DNA of 64,000 bases from Streptomyces pacificus. GTDB lineage: Bacteria; Actinomycetota; Actinomycetes; Streptomycetales; Streptomycetaceae. The stretch lies in NCBI RefSeq assembly GCF_011766325.1, contig NZ_BLLG01000009.1, positions 124,001 through 188,000 on the forward strand, in the 5' to 3' direction. The position numbers and the translations under genes are program-made. Of the stretch, positions 32,564 to 41,889 are shown piece after piece. Numbering within the stretch: position 1 is the stretch's first letter; each line of letters begins with the position of its first letter. The notes beneath the pieces were generated by a model, which had not been told where the DNA came from, did no database searches, and saw nothing but the letters and a program-made list of their open reading frames with translations.

Positions 32564-34228
32564 ATGTCAGGACCCCGCCCCGTACGGGCACCGCACGGCA
32601 CGGAACTGAGCGCCCTCGGGTGGCAGCAGGAAGCCGCTCTGCGCATGCTCCAGAACAACCTCGACCCGGAGGTCGCCGAGCACCCCGACAAGCTCGTCGT
32701 GTACGGCGGCACGGGCAAGGCCGCCCGCGACTGGCGCTCGTTCGACGCGATGGTCCGCACGCTCCGGACGCTGAAGCAGGACGAGACCATGCTCGTCCAG
32801 TCCGGCCGCCCGGTCGGCGTGATGCAGACCCACGAGTGGGCGCCCCGTGTGCTCATCGCCAACTCCAACCTCGTCGGCGACTGGGCGAACTGGGAGGAGT
32901 TCCGGCGTCTGGAGGCCCTCGGGCTCACCATGTACGGGCAGATGACCGCGGGCTCCTGGATCTACATCGGCACCCAGGGCATCCTCCAGGGCACCTACGA
33001 GACCTTCGCCGCCGTTGCGGCCAAGAAGTTCGGCGGCACACTGGCCGGGACGATCACACTGACCGCCGGGCTCGGCGGGATGGGCGGCGCCCAGCCGCTC
33101 GCCGTCACCATGAACGACGGCGTCGCCCTCTGCATCGACTGCGACCCCCGGGCCATCGAACGCCGCATCGAGCACCGCTACCTCGACGTGAAGGCCGACA
33201 GTCTCGAGCACGCCCTCCAGCTGGCCGCCGAGGCCCGCGACGCCCGCCGCCCGCTGTCCGTCGGCGTGCTCGGCAACGCGGCCGAACTCGTGCCGCAGCT
33301 GCTCGCCATGAACGCGCCGATCGACATCGTCACCGACCAGACCTCCGCACACGACCCGCTGGCCTACCTGCCCACCGGGGTCGACTTCGGCGACATGGCC
33401 TCGTACGCGGCGAAGGACCCGGCCGGGTTCACCACCCGCGCCCGCGAGTCCATGGCCCGGCACGTCGAGGCCATGGTGGGGTTCCTGGACGCCGGCGCCG
33501 AGGTCTTCGACTACGGCAACTCGATCCGCGGCGAGGCGCAGCTGGCCGGATACGACCGGGCGTTCGCCTTCCCCGGCTTCGTCCCCGCCTACATCCGGCC
33601 CCTCTTCTGCGAGGGCAGGGGCCCGTTCCGCTGGGCCGCGCTCTCCGGCGACCCGGCCGACATCGCCCGTACCGACAAGGCGATCCTGGAACTCTTCCCC
33701 GAGAACGAGTCCCTGGCCCGCTGGATCAGGATGGCGGGCGAGCGCGTCCACTTCCAGGGCCTTCCGGCCCGCATCTGCTGGCTCGGCTACGGCGAGCGGG
33801 ACCGGGCGGGCGAGCGCTTCAACGACATGGTCGCCGGGGGTGAGCTGCGGGCCCCGCTGGCCATCGGGCGCGACCACCTCGACTGCGGCTCGGTGGCCTC
33901 CCCGTACCGTGAGACCGAGGCGATGCTCGACGGCTCGGACGCCATCGCCGACTGGCCGCTGCTGAACGCCATGGTCAACGTCGCCTCCGGCGCCTCCTGG
34001 GTGTCGATCCACCACGGCGGCGGCGTCGGCATGGGGCGTTCCCTCCACGCCGGCCAGGTCACCGTCGCGGACGGCACCCGACTCGGCGCCGAGAAGATCC
34101 GCCGGGTGCTGACGAACGACCCCGGGATGGGCGTCATCCGGCACGTCGACGCGGGCTACGAGATCGCGGAGTCCGTCTCCGAGGCGAAGGGCGTGCGCGT
34201 CCCGATGCGTGAGGGCGACTCCCGGTGA
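32564..34228 (+). CDS. hutU: Urocanate hydratase
   Basis: A 554-residue urocanase, the second enzyme of histidine degradation, which converts urocanate to imidazolonepropionate using tightly bound NAD+. The family signatures are clear: VYGGTGKAARDW, the NAD-contact region LTAGLGGMGGAQPLA, the active-site Cys in ARICWLGYGERDRAG, and SGASWVSIHHGGGVGMG. GAGGAGG lies upstream of the ATG at 32564. It is the first gene of an operon with the M20 amidohydrolase (4-bp overlap) and hutF. It is regulated from the promoter/palindrome at 32498. Confidence 0.97.
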   Translation: MSGPRPVRAPHGTELSALGWQQEAALRMLQNNLDPEVAEHPDKLVVYGGTGKAARDWRSFDAMVRTLRTLKQDETMLVQSGRPVGVMQTHEWAPRVLIANSNLVGDWANWEEFRRLEALGLTMYGQMTAGSWIYIGTQGILQGTYETFAAVAAKKFGGTLAGTITLTAGLGGMGGAQPLAVTMNDGVALCIDCDPRAIERRIEHRYLDVKADSLEHALQLAAEARDARRPLSVGVLGNAAELVPQLLAMNAPIDIVTDQTSAHDPLAYLPTGVDFGDMASYAAKDPAGFTTRARESMARHVEAMVGFLDAGAEVFDYGNSIRGEAQLAGYDRAFAFPGFVPAYIRPLFCEGRGPFRWAALSGDPADIARTDKAILELFPENESLARWIRMAGERVHFQGLPARICWLGYGERDRAGERFNDMVAGGELRAPLAIGRDHLDCGSVASPYRETEAMLDGSDAIADWPLLNAMVNVASGASWVSIHHGGGVGMGRSLHAGQVTVADGTRLGAEKIRRVLTNDPGMGVIRHVDAGYEIAESVSEAKGVRVPMREGDSR

Positions 34229-35667
34229 GCGCGCACGGCTCGATGAGCGCCGACGAACCGGTGAGCGCCGAAGAACCGGTGAGCCCCCGCACGGCGATGG
34301 GCGCCCAGCGCCGGGTGAGCGCGCGCGAACCGCTGACCGGCGCCTCGGGCGCGGTCGGGGCCGCGGCACAGCCCCCCTCGTTCCAGGAGATGTGGTCCGA
34401 GCTGCGGCGCATCGGCCGGGACACGGACAGCGGCGGCTACCGGCGCCATGCCTGGACGGGCGCCGACGCCGACTGCCGCAACTGGTTCCAGGAACAGGCC
34501 GAGGCCCGCGGGCTCGCCTACGAGACCGACCGCAACGGCAACCAGTGGGCCTGGCTCGGCCACCCTGCCTCTGCCTCTGCCTCTGCCTCTGCCCCTGCCT
34601 CTGCCTCCGCCGGCGGTGGCGGTGGCGGTGGCGGCGGTACCCGGAGCGTCCCCGCTGCCGGGGACGCCGTCGTCACGGGCAGCCACCTGGACTCCGTCCC
34701 CGACGGAGGCGCCTTCGACGGGCCCCTCGGAGTCGTCTCCGCCTTCGCGGCGCTCGACGAACTCCGCCGCAGAGGAGCCGAGTTCACCCGGCCTTTCGCG
34801 ATCGCCAACTTCGCCGACGAGGAGGGCGCCCGCTTCGGACTTGCCTGTGTCGGCTCCCGTCTCGCGGCCGGGCAGCTGACCAGGGAGCAGGCATACGCAC
34901 TGCGGGACGCCGACGGGGTGAGCCTGCCCGAGGCCATGGAGGCGGCCGGCCTCGACCCCGGGACCATCGGCGCCGACCCCGAACGCCTTTCCCGTGTGGG
35001 CGCCTTCGTGGAACTCCATGTGGAGCAGGGCCGGGCGCTGGACGTCTCGGGCGACCCGGTCGGCATCGCCAGCGCCATCTGGCCGCACGGCCGCTGGCGC
35101 TTCGACTTCCGGGGCGAGGCGAACCACGCGGGCACCACCCGCCTCGCCGACCGCCGCGACCCGATGCCGACCTACGCGGAGACCGTCCTCGCGGCCCGCC
35201 GCGAGGCCGAACTGGCCGGTGCCGTCGCCACCTTCGGCAAGGTCTCCGTGGAGCCGAACGGCGTCAACGCCATCCCGTCCCTCGTCCGCGGCTGGCTCGA
35301 CTCGCGCGCCGCCGACCAGGCCGTGCTCGACACGGTCGTCTCCGCGATCGAGCAGGCCGCGAAGGACCGCGCCCAGCGCGACGGCGTCGACCTCGCCGTC
35401 GTACGGGAGTCGTTCACCCCGGTCGTCGAGTTCGGGCACGCCCTGCGCGACGAGATCGGCCGGCTGCTGGGCGGACGGGTTCCGCTGCTTGGCACGGGGG
35501 CCGGACACGACGCCGGTATCCTCTCCGCGGCCGTGCCGACCGCCATGCTGTTCGTACGGAACCCGACGGGCGTCTCCCACTCCCCGGCCGAGCACGCCGC
35601 CGAGGACGACTGCGTCGCCGGGGTCCTCGCACTCGCCGACGTACTGGAGGGTCTCGCGTGCAGCTGA
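34225..35667 (+). CDS. M20 family amidohydrolase (allantoate/N-carbamoyl amino acid type)
   Basis: A 480-residue zinc amidohydrolase of the allantoate amidohydrolase/hydantoinase-C branch. Metal motifs are GSHLDSVPDGGAFDG, NFADEEGARFG and HVEQG, then a dimerisation domain and GAGHDAGILS. Family members hydrolyse N-carbamoyl or ureido groups. Its place between hutU and hutF suggests action on N-formylglutamate or a related hut intermediate. GTG at 34225 overlaps hutU by 4 bp. The N-terminus carries 18-bp repeats (VSAEEP-like units), and a Ser-Ala run with nine glycines (about residues 114-137) interrupts the domain just before the first metal motif. Confidence 0.87.
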   Translation: MSAHGSMSADEPVSAEEPVSPRTAMGAQRRVSAREPLTGASGAVGAAAQPPSFQEMWSELRRIGRDTDSGGYRRHAWTGADADCRNWFQEQAEARGLAYETDRNGNQWAWLGHPASASASASAPASASAGGGGGGGGGTRSVPAAGDAVVTGSHLDSVPDGGAFDGPLGVVSAFAALDELRRRGAEFTRPFAIANFADEEGARFGLACVGSRLAAGQLTREQAYALRDADGVSLPEAMEAAGLDPGTIGADPERLSRVGAFVELHVEQGRALDVSGDPVGIASAIWPHGRWRFDFRGEANHAGTTRLADRRDPMPTYAETVLAARREAELAGAVATFGKVSVEPNGVNAIPSLVRGWLDSRAADQAVLDTVVSAIEQAAKDRAQRDGVDLAVVRESFTPVVEFGHALRDEIGRLLGGRVPLLGTGAGHDAGILSAAVPTAMLFVRNPTGVSHSPAEHAAEDDCVAGVLALADVLEGLACS

Positions 35668-37010
35668 CGACGTACTGGCTGGAGCATGCCTGGCTCGGTG
35701 CACACGTCGAGCCGGGGGTCGCCCTCGACATCGCGGACGGCCGGATCACGGCCGTCCGCACCGGGGCCGAGGCACCGGAGCCGGGCGCCGTGGCGCTCCG
35801 CGGGCTGACGGTGCCCGGACTGGCCAACGCCCACTCCCACGCCTTCCACCGGGCACTGCGCGGTGTGGTGCAGCTGGGCTCCGGGACCTTCTGGACCTGG
35901 CGCGACGCCATGTACCGGGTGGCCGCCCGGCTCACCCCGGAGAACTACCACGCGCTGGCGCGCGCCGTGTACGCGGAGATGGCGCTGGCGGGGATCACGG
36001 TCGTCGGCGAGTTCCACTACGTGCACCACGCGCCCGGCGGCCGGCCGTACGCCGACCCCAACGCGATGGGCGAGGCGATGATCGCCGCGGCGGCGGACGC
36101 GGGCATCCGGATCACCCTCCTCGACACGGCGTACCTGTCGTCGGCCGTCGGGGACAAGCACCGCGGGGAGCCTCCGAACCGGCACCAGCTCCGCTTCTCC
36201 GACGGCACCGCCGAGGCGTGGGCCGAGCGGGTGTCCCTGCTCAAGGGCGGGGAGCTGGCCAGGATCGGCGCCGCCATCCATTCCGTACGCGCCGTTCCGG
36301 CGGCCCAGCTGCCCGTGGTGGCCGAGTGGGCGGCGGAGCGCGGCGCGCCCCTGCACGTCCATCTCTCCGAGCAGACCGCCGAGAACGACGCCTGCCTGAA
36401 GGCCCACGGCTGCACGCCCACGCGGCTGCTCGCCGACCACGGCGTGCTCGGCCGGCGCACCACGGGCGTCCACAACACCCATCTGACGGACGGGGACATC
36501 CGCCTCCTCGGCGGCAGCGGGACCGGCACCTGCATGTGCCCGACCACCGAACGGGACCTCGCCGACGGCATCGGCCCCGCGAAGGCGCTCCAGGCGGCGG
36601 GATCACCGCTGTCGCTCGGCAGCGACAGCCACGCGGTGATCGACCTCCTGGAGGAGGCCCGCGCGATGGAACTGGACGAGCGGCTGCGCACCCGCACCCG
36701 AGGCCACTGGACGGCCGCCTCCCTGCTGCGCGCCGCCACAGCCGAGGGGTACGCGGCACTCGGATGGGACGGCGCGGGACCGCTCGAGCCCGGCGCGCTC
36801 GCCGACTTCACGACCCTGGCGCTGGACTCGGTGCGCACGGCCGGACCGCTGCCCCGGCTGGGCGCGGAGACCGCGGTCTTCGCCGCCACCGCCGCGGACG
36901 TCCGGCACACGGTCGTGGCCGGGCGCCATATCGTCCGCGACGGCGTGCACACCCTGGTGCCGAACGTGCCTTCGGCGCTGTCGCAGGCGATCGGGGCGCT
37001 GCGCGGCTGA
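35658..37010 (+). CDS. hutF: Formimidoylglutamate deiminase
   Basis: A 450-residue amidohydrolase-superfamily enzyme that converts N-formimino-glutamate to N-formylglutamate and ammonia. The zinc motif ANAHSHAFHRALRG, the substrate-loop GTFWTWRDAMY, the second His in PLHVHLSEQ, a THLTDGD block and the terminal metal aspartate in SLGSDSHAVID match HutF closely. The GTG at 35658 overlaps the amidohydrolase stop by 10 bp, so translation is coupled. hutF marks the two-step route to glutamate used when hutG formiminoglutamase is absent. Confidence 0.93.
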   Translation: MQLTTYWLEHAWLGAHVEPGVALDIADGRITAVRTGAEAPEPGAVALRGLTVPGLANAHSHAFHRALRGVVQLGSGTFWTWRDAMYRVAARLTPENYHALARAVYAEMALAGITVVGEFHYVHHAPGGRPYADPNAMGEAMIAAAADAGIRITLLDTAYLSSAVGDKHRGEPPNRHQLRFSDGTAEAWAERVSLLKGGELARIGAAIHSVRAVPAAQLPVVAEWAAERGAPLHVHLSEQTAENDACLKAHGCTPTRLLADHGVLGRRTTGVHNTHLTDGDIRLLGGSGTGTCMCPTTERDLADGIGPAKALQAAGSPLSLGSDSHAVIDLLEEARAMELDERLRTRTRGHWTAASLLRAATAEGYAALGWDGAGPLEPGALADFTTLALDSVRTAGPLPRLGAETAVFAATAADVRHTVVAGRHIVRDGVHTLVPNVPSALSQAIGALRG

Positions 37011-37864
37011 GGGCGGCGCCCCGCCGGGGCGGTGGGGTGCCCCGCGGACCCTGCTCGGCGCCGATCGCGGACCGGATCGGGACCGGATCGGGACCGGATC
37101 GGACCGGCCGGCCCAGACCGGACGAGACGGTCCAGACCGAACCGGGCGTCCCTGACCGAACCGGATCGGAGGGGTCCCGCCGGCGCGGGCCTGAGCGGAC
37201 CACGCCAGGTCGGGCTCGACCGCACATGACCGGGGCGCGACCAGACACGACCGGGACGCGCCGGACAGTGCCGGAACGAGGCCAGGCCGGCCCGCGTCGT
37301 TGCGGCCGCCGTCTCGCCGGCAGAGCCGCACCGTGCGGACTCGCCGGACCCGGACGACCGTGCCGCGGGCGGCCCTCCCGTCCTCCCCGTCCTCGGCGGA
37401 AGGCGCGGTACCGTGCCGTCGGCGCCGAGCACGAGCCGCCGCCGGGCGTACCCCACGCTGCACCGCTGCACCGCACGGGTAGCTCCTGGGGCTCGCCGAC
37501 GGGATGCCGGGCGCGGGCGGCCCGGCTCGCCTAGGGTGGCGAACCGTACACCGCGGCGCCCGGCCCGCGAGCGGCGCCCCCCGCCGCCGTGCCGGGCGTC
37601 CACGGGAGAACGGAATCCGTGCTCCGGACGGTGAGGTCTCGGCTGTCTGCGCATCGGTCGGAGAGAAGCGGTACGTGAACGCCCTTCACATGGGTGGCCT
37701 TTACGGTGCACATACCACCCCATCAGTTTGTGACGGAATGGTGGCAGTTGGAGGCGGACGCCGGTCCGCCCCGGCGGCGAACCGGCCTTCCCCGCCCTGC
37801 TCCGCAGCAGCTCCGTTCCCCTCCCCCGGCTGAAGCCCGGGGTATCCACGAAGGAGAACCCTCG
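37011..37864. other. 854-bp gap with short direct repeats
   Basis: No gene is seen. Right after hutF, CGCCCC-GCC-GGGGCG (37017-37031) forms a small hairpin. Three copies of ACCGGATCGGG follow at 37071, 37082 and 37093, and related GACCGGA words continue to about 37200. The last 190 bp are less G+C-rich and probably hold the promoter of the DUF4239 gene. Confidence 0.45.
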
Positions 37865-38668
37865 ATGACGCACACGCTGGTCCAGGCCCTTCCTCTGTGG
37901 GCCCTCCGTCTGCTGGTCCTGGTCGTGGTGGTGGCCGTGGCCCTGGGGATGCTCGCGGTCGTGCGCCGGGTGACGCCCGGACCTGCCAGCCGGTCGGCCG
38001 AGGGGCTCCGCCCCACGAACCAGGTGGTCGCGGGTCTTCTCGGGGTGGTGGGTATCGTCTACGCGCTGCTCAGCGGGTTCACCATCTTCAACCAGTGGGA
38101 GGTGTACGTCTCCCTGCGCAACGACGTGCGGCTGGAGGTGTCGGCCCTGGACGCTCTCGCGTCGGGCAGCCATGTGCTCGGACCCGACGACCAGGCGCGG
38201 GTGGTGGCCGCCGTGGAGGACTACGCACGGGCCGTCGTCGCCGAATGGCCCGCGTTGTCCAGGGGGGACGAGAGCCAGGCGACCGGCAACAGCTACGACG
38301 CGCTTCTCAACACCATCGAGAGTGTGCGGGGGGAGACCGACCAGGAGGACGCCTTCCTGGACACGGCCATGAGCCTGCTCGCCCAGGTCGCCGAGCGGCA
38401 CAGCCTCTACATCCAACTGGCCGAGCAGGGGCACCTGGAGGATCCGGTGTGGTTCGCCCTGCTCGTCTCCGGTGCGATGACGCTGCTGTTCTGCTGCCTG
38501 TTCCTGTCCGACCGCCCCCGGCTTCATCTGATGATGATCGTCGGGGTGGCCCTCGTCGTCGCGGTGAGTCTTGTGCTCATCATCCAACTCGACAATCCGC
38601 TCTCCAGCGGGTTGGAGCTGGGTCCGGCCAGCCACGAGCAGCTCATCTCCGACCTGGGCGAGAGCTGA
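37865..38668 (+). CDS. DUF4239 (bestrophin-like) membrane protein
   Basis: A 267-residue membrane protein with four predicted helices: two at the N-terminus (LWALRLLVLVVVVAVALGML and NQVVAGLLGVVGIVYALLSGFTIF) and two at the C-terminus (FALLVSGAMTLLFCCLF and MMIVGVALVVAVSLVLII), flanking a helical cytoplasmic domain of about 100 residues. This is the DUF4239 layout, distantly bestrophin-like; no function is proven. GAAGGAG lies upstream of the ATG at 37865. It is in the hut region but has no obvious link to histidine degradation. Confidence 0.85.
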   Translation: MTHTLVQALPLWALRLLVLVVVVAVALGMLAVVRRVTPGPASRSAEGLRPTNQVVAGLLGVVGIVYALLSGFTIFNQWEVYVSLRNDVRLEVSALDALASGSHVLGPDDQARVVAAVEDYARAVVAEWPALSRGDESQATGNSYDALLNTIESVRGETDQEDAFLDTAMSLLAQVAERHSLYIQLAEQGHLEDPVWFALLVSGAMTLLFCCLFLSDRPRLHLMMIVGVALVVAVSLVLIIQLDNPLSSGLELGPASHEQLISDLGES

Positions 38669-38877
38669 CCGCGCTGGGAGCCCGTACCACCCACGCGGCA
38701 CGTGTGCGGCAGGGCGGCGCGGAAACGCCGGGCCCGGGTCGCGGGTCGGGGGCCGCCCGGCTTCCGTCGGGACGCGGCGGTGCGGCGGCGGCGCTTCCTT
38801 CGGGCCGGCGGCGGTGGCCGTGCCGCAGTGCTGGGCCCGGCGGGAATGGTCCGGGCCGGTCCTGTGTTGCGCGACAC

Positions 38878-39309
38878 ATGAACGGTGACGAGTACGACCC
38901 GCGCACACTGCTCTCCGAGAGCCGTCTCGGCGTCCTGGCCACCATCAAGGCGGACGGTCGCCCGCAGCTCTCGCCGGTGATGCCCTTCTACGACCGTGAG
39001 GCCGACACCGTCTATGTGTCGGTGACCGAAGGGCGGGCCAAGACGGCCAACCTGCGCCGGGACCCGCGCGCGGCCCTGGAGGTGACCAGTTCCGACGGCT
39101 GGTCCTGGGCGACGGCCGAGGGCACGGTGACGCTCACCGGTCCGGGTACCGACCCGGACGGACCGGAGGTGGAGGCTCTGGTGACGTACTACCGCCGCGT
39201 TGCCGGTGAGCATCCGGACTGGGAGGAGTACCGCTCCGCGATGGTGTCCGACCGCAGGGTCCTCATGACGATGCCCGTCGAGCACGTGTACGGCTCGCGG
39301 ATCCGCTGA
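38878..39309 (+). CDS. PPOX-class F420-dependent oxidoreductase
   Basis: A 143-residue split-barrel protein of the pyridoxamine-phosphate-oxidase-like, F420-binding class. It begins with LLSESRLGVLATIKADGRPQLSPVMPFYD, then a VYVSVTEGRAKTANLRRDPRAALEV core that binds the cofactor phosphate, and a C-terminal YRSAMVSDRRVLMTMPVEHVYG. Such enzymes reduce enones or related small molecules using F420H2. The start is ATG at 38878, without a clear ribosome site. Single gene, no F420 biosynthesis nearby. Confidence 0.85.
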   Translation: MNGDEYDPRTLLSESRLGVLATIKADGRPQLSPVMPFYDREADTVYVSVTEGRAKTANLRRDPRAALEVTSSDGWSWATAEGTVTLTGPGTDPDGPEVEALVTYYRRVAGEHPDWEEYRSAMVSDRRVLMTMPVEHVYGSRIR

Positions 39310-39320
39310 CGCGACGCTCG

Positions 39321-39362
39321 CTGTGGCTGTGGCTGTGGCTGTGGCTGCGGCTGCGGCTGCGG
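39321..39362. repeat. Seven copies of a hexanucleotide repeat
   Basis: Four CTGTGG units run into three CTGCGG units just downstream of the F420-dependent oxidoreductase. The rest of the 39310-39690 gap contains CCGTGCGTGAGGCCG twice (near 39458 and 39532) and no gene. Confidence 0.85.
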
Positions 39363-39690
39363 CTGGGACCGGGGCCAACGGCCATGGCCGGGGATCGCGC
39401 CGCGCTCTTCCGGGCCGAGACCGTGTCACCGGGTCCGGTTGCGGCCGTATGCCCTCGCCGTGCGTGAGGCCGGGTGCCCGGGGGCGGGGCGGGGCGGTCC
39501 CGCCCGGCTGCGGCCGCCGGCTTCTCCGCCCCCGTGCGTGAGGCCGTCCCGGGCCGGCGGGCGCGCGGCCGGCGCGCCCGCCCCGCCCCCCGGGGCCGAC
39601 CGGAGAGGCCCGGAGGCGCCTGTGGAAGCATGGGCAGCGACACGGTGGGCCCCTTCTCCGCAGGGGGACGAAAGGCCACGGAGAGGAACC

Positions 39691-40863
39691 ATGGGCAGCA
39701 CCCTCATCACCCGCATCGGCACCCTCGTCACCAACGATCCCGCCCTCGGCGACGGCGGTCCCCTGGGGCAGATCGAGGACGCCGCCCTCGTCCTCGACGG
39801 CGGCACCGTCGCCTGGGCCGGACCCGCGGCCGACGCGCCCGCTGCCGACGAGGTGTACGACGCGGAGGGCCGCGCGGTCGTCCCCGGCTTCGTCGACTCG
39901 CACTCCCACCTCGTCTTCGCGGGCGACCGCACCGCCGAGTTCAACGCCCGTATGTCGGGCCGCGCCTACTCGGCCGGCGGGATCAGGACCACCGTCGCCG
40001 CCACCCGTGCCGCCTCCGACGAGGTGCTGGAGGCGAATCTCACGCACTACCTGGACGAGGCGCTGCGCCAGGGAACCACCACGTTCGAGACCAAGTCGGG
40101 GTACGGGCTCACCGTGGCGGACGAGGCGCGTGCCCTGCGTATCGCCGCGCGGCACACCGAGGAGGTGACCTATCTCGGCGCCCACATCGTGTCCCCCGAC
40201 TACGCCGACGACCCCGCGGGGTATGTCGCGCTCGTGACCGGGGCGATGCTCGACGCCTGCGCCCCGCACGCCCGCTGGGTGGACGTGTTCTGCGAGAAGG
40301 GCGCGTTCGACGGGGACCAGGCGCGGGCGGTCCTCACCGCCGGCATGGCCAAGGGGCTCGTACCACGCGTGCACGCCAACCAGCTCACCCACGGCCCCGG
40401 CGTCCAGCTCGCCGTCGAGCTGGACGCGGCGTCCGCCGACCACTGCACCCACCTCACCCCGGCGGACGTCGACGCACTCGCGAGCGGCAGCACGGTGGCG
40501 ACGCTGCTCCCCGGTGCCGAGTTCTCCACCCGCGCCCGGTGGCCCGACGCCCGGCGGCTGCTCGACGCCGGGGCGACCGTCGCGCTGTCGACCGACTGCA
40601 ATCCGGGCTCCTCGTTCACCTCCTCCATGCCGTTCTGCATCGCCCTGGCGGTACGGGACATGGGGATGACGCCGGACGAGGCGGTGTGGTCGGCCACGGC
40701 GGGCGGCGCCGCCGCACTGCGCCGCACCGACATCGGCCGTCTCTCACCCGGCGCCCGCGCCGACCTGACCGTCCTGGACGCGCCGAGCCATGTCCACCTG
40801 GCCTACCGCCCCGGCGTTCCGCTGGTCCACGGGGTGTGGCGGCGGGGAGCGCGAGCGGCCTGA
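39691..40863 (+). CDS. hutI: Imidazolonepropionase
   Basis: A 390-residue amidohydrolase that opens the ring of 4-imidazolone-5-propionate to give N-formimino-glutamate, between HutU and HutF in the pathway. Recognisable features are the metal motif VDSHSHLVFAGDR, GGIRTTVAATR, ETKSGYGL, the second histidine in RVHANQLTHGPGVQL, and the STDCNPGSS metal aspartate. GAGAGG precedes the ATG at 39691. It has its own 381-bp upstream region, so it is separate from the hutU-hutF operon although both serve the same pathway. Confidence 0.96.
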   Translation: MGSTLITRIGTLVTNDPALGDGGPLGQIEDAALVLDGGTVAWAGPAADAPAADEVYDAEGRAVVPGFVDSHSHLVFAGDRTAEFNARMSGRAYSAGGIRTTVAATRAASDEVLEANLTHYLDEALRQGTTTFETKSGYGLTVADEARALRIAARHTEEVTYLGAHIVSPDYADDPAGYVALVTGAMLDACAPHARWVDVFCEKGAFDGDQARAVLTAGMAKGLVPRVHANQLTHGPGVQLAVELDAASADHCTHLTPADVDALASGSTVATLLPGAEFSTRARWPDARRLLDAGATVALSTDCNPGSSFTSSMPFCIALAVRDMGMTPDEAVWSATAGGAAALRRTDIGRLSPGARADLTVLDAPSHVHLAYRPGVPLVHGVWRRGARAA

Positions 40864-41004
40864 AGGAGCCCGCCTCCCGGCGCGCGCACCTCCTCGCGTC
40901 GTACGGCGAGGCGGCGGCCGAGGCGCTCCTGTCTCACGAAACCGACCCGTATCCAGTGGCGTGTCCGCTACGGTCGGCTCCCTCAGCGTGTCCTTGGGAG
41001 AGCC

Positions 41005-41571
41005 ATGTCACATAATCCGACGTCCCCGCAGCCGCCTTGGGGCCGGCCACCCGCCCCGGGAGCCCCCAACCCGTACGGGCCCCCCGGCCCGCAGCCGGAT
41101 CGCCCGAAGTGGGCGCGCAAGCGGGTCCTGATCCCGGCCGCGCTCACGCTGCTCTTCGCCGGTGCCGTCGCCGGGTCCGACGGCGAGACGGAGACCGGGG
41201 TCGCGGCGAGTACCAAGGCGGCACCTGCCGCGACCGTGACCGCGACGGTCACCGCCACCCCCGCGCCGGCCGTCACCGAGACGGTGACGGCCGAGCCCGA
41301 GCCCGCACCGACCGTGACGAAGACGGAGACCGTCCGCGTCACGGTGGCTCCTGCCGAGAACGGCGGATCGGGCGGTTGGGACGACGGCGGATCGGGGGGT
41401 TCGGATGACGGCGGATCGGGCGGTTCGGACGACGGCGGTGGATGGGGCGGTTCGGCCTCCTACGGGAACTGCACCGAGGTGCGCGCCGCGGGCGCCGATC
41501 CGATCCGCAGGGGGGAGCCGGGGTACGGCCGGCACCTGGACCGCGACGGTGACGGTGTCGCCTGCGAGTAG
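41005..41571 (+). CDS. Excalibur calcium-binding domain protein, membrane-anchored
   Basis: A 188-residue protein: a Pro/Gly-rich cytoplasmic start, one transmembrane helix (about residues 44-60, RVLIPAALTLLFAGAVAG), a long Thr/Val/Ala linker, a Gly/Ser/Asp repeat (GGSGGSDDGGSGG), and a C-terminal Excalibur domain (NCTEVRAAGADPI to DRDGDGVACE) with the DxDxDG calcium loop and two cysteines. These domains are extracellular and often accompany nucleases or peptidases; here it stands alone. GGGAGAG precedes the ATG at 41005. Confidence 0.85.
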   Translation: MSHNPTSPQPPWGRPPAPGAPNPYGPPGPQPDRPKWARKRVLIPAALTLLFAGAVAGSDGETETGVAASTKAAPAATVTATVTATPAPAVTETVTAEPEPAPTVTKTETVRVTVAPAENGGSGGWDDGGSGGSDDGGSGGSDDGGGWGGSASYGNCTEVRAAGADPIRRGEPGYGRHLDRDGDGVACE

Positions 41572-41889
41572 CGCGCCGCACGCGGTCCGGCGCCGAGGCC
41601 GCTCGCTCTCCCTCAGTCCGCTGGGAACCGCAGCCGCTCCCCCCGACGGGTCCGACTGAAGGCCCTTCGGCTCCGGCCCGCGGTCCTGATCTACGGCTCC
41701 GGCTCCGACCGGGGGCGCGCCACCGGGGGTGCGCGCTCCCGCGATTCACCCCGTGAGCACCGTCTTTCACGGGACTTCACCCCTCTCCCCGGGTTGTCCA
41801 CAGCGCCCCTCCCACCCCCTGTCGCGGGTTGATTTCGGCCGGTACCGTCCTGTTTCGGGGAAGGGCAAGGGGGAGACCGGGGGGTCGAG

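Noticed and set aside
37675..37689. Second Rex-like palindrome GTGAA-CGCCC-TTCAC
   Set aside because: The spacer is 5 bp, whereas Rex sites need 4 bp between the half-sites. The downstream DUF4239 gene has no known redox role.
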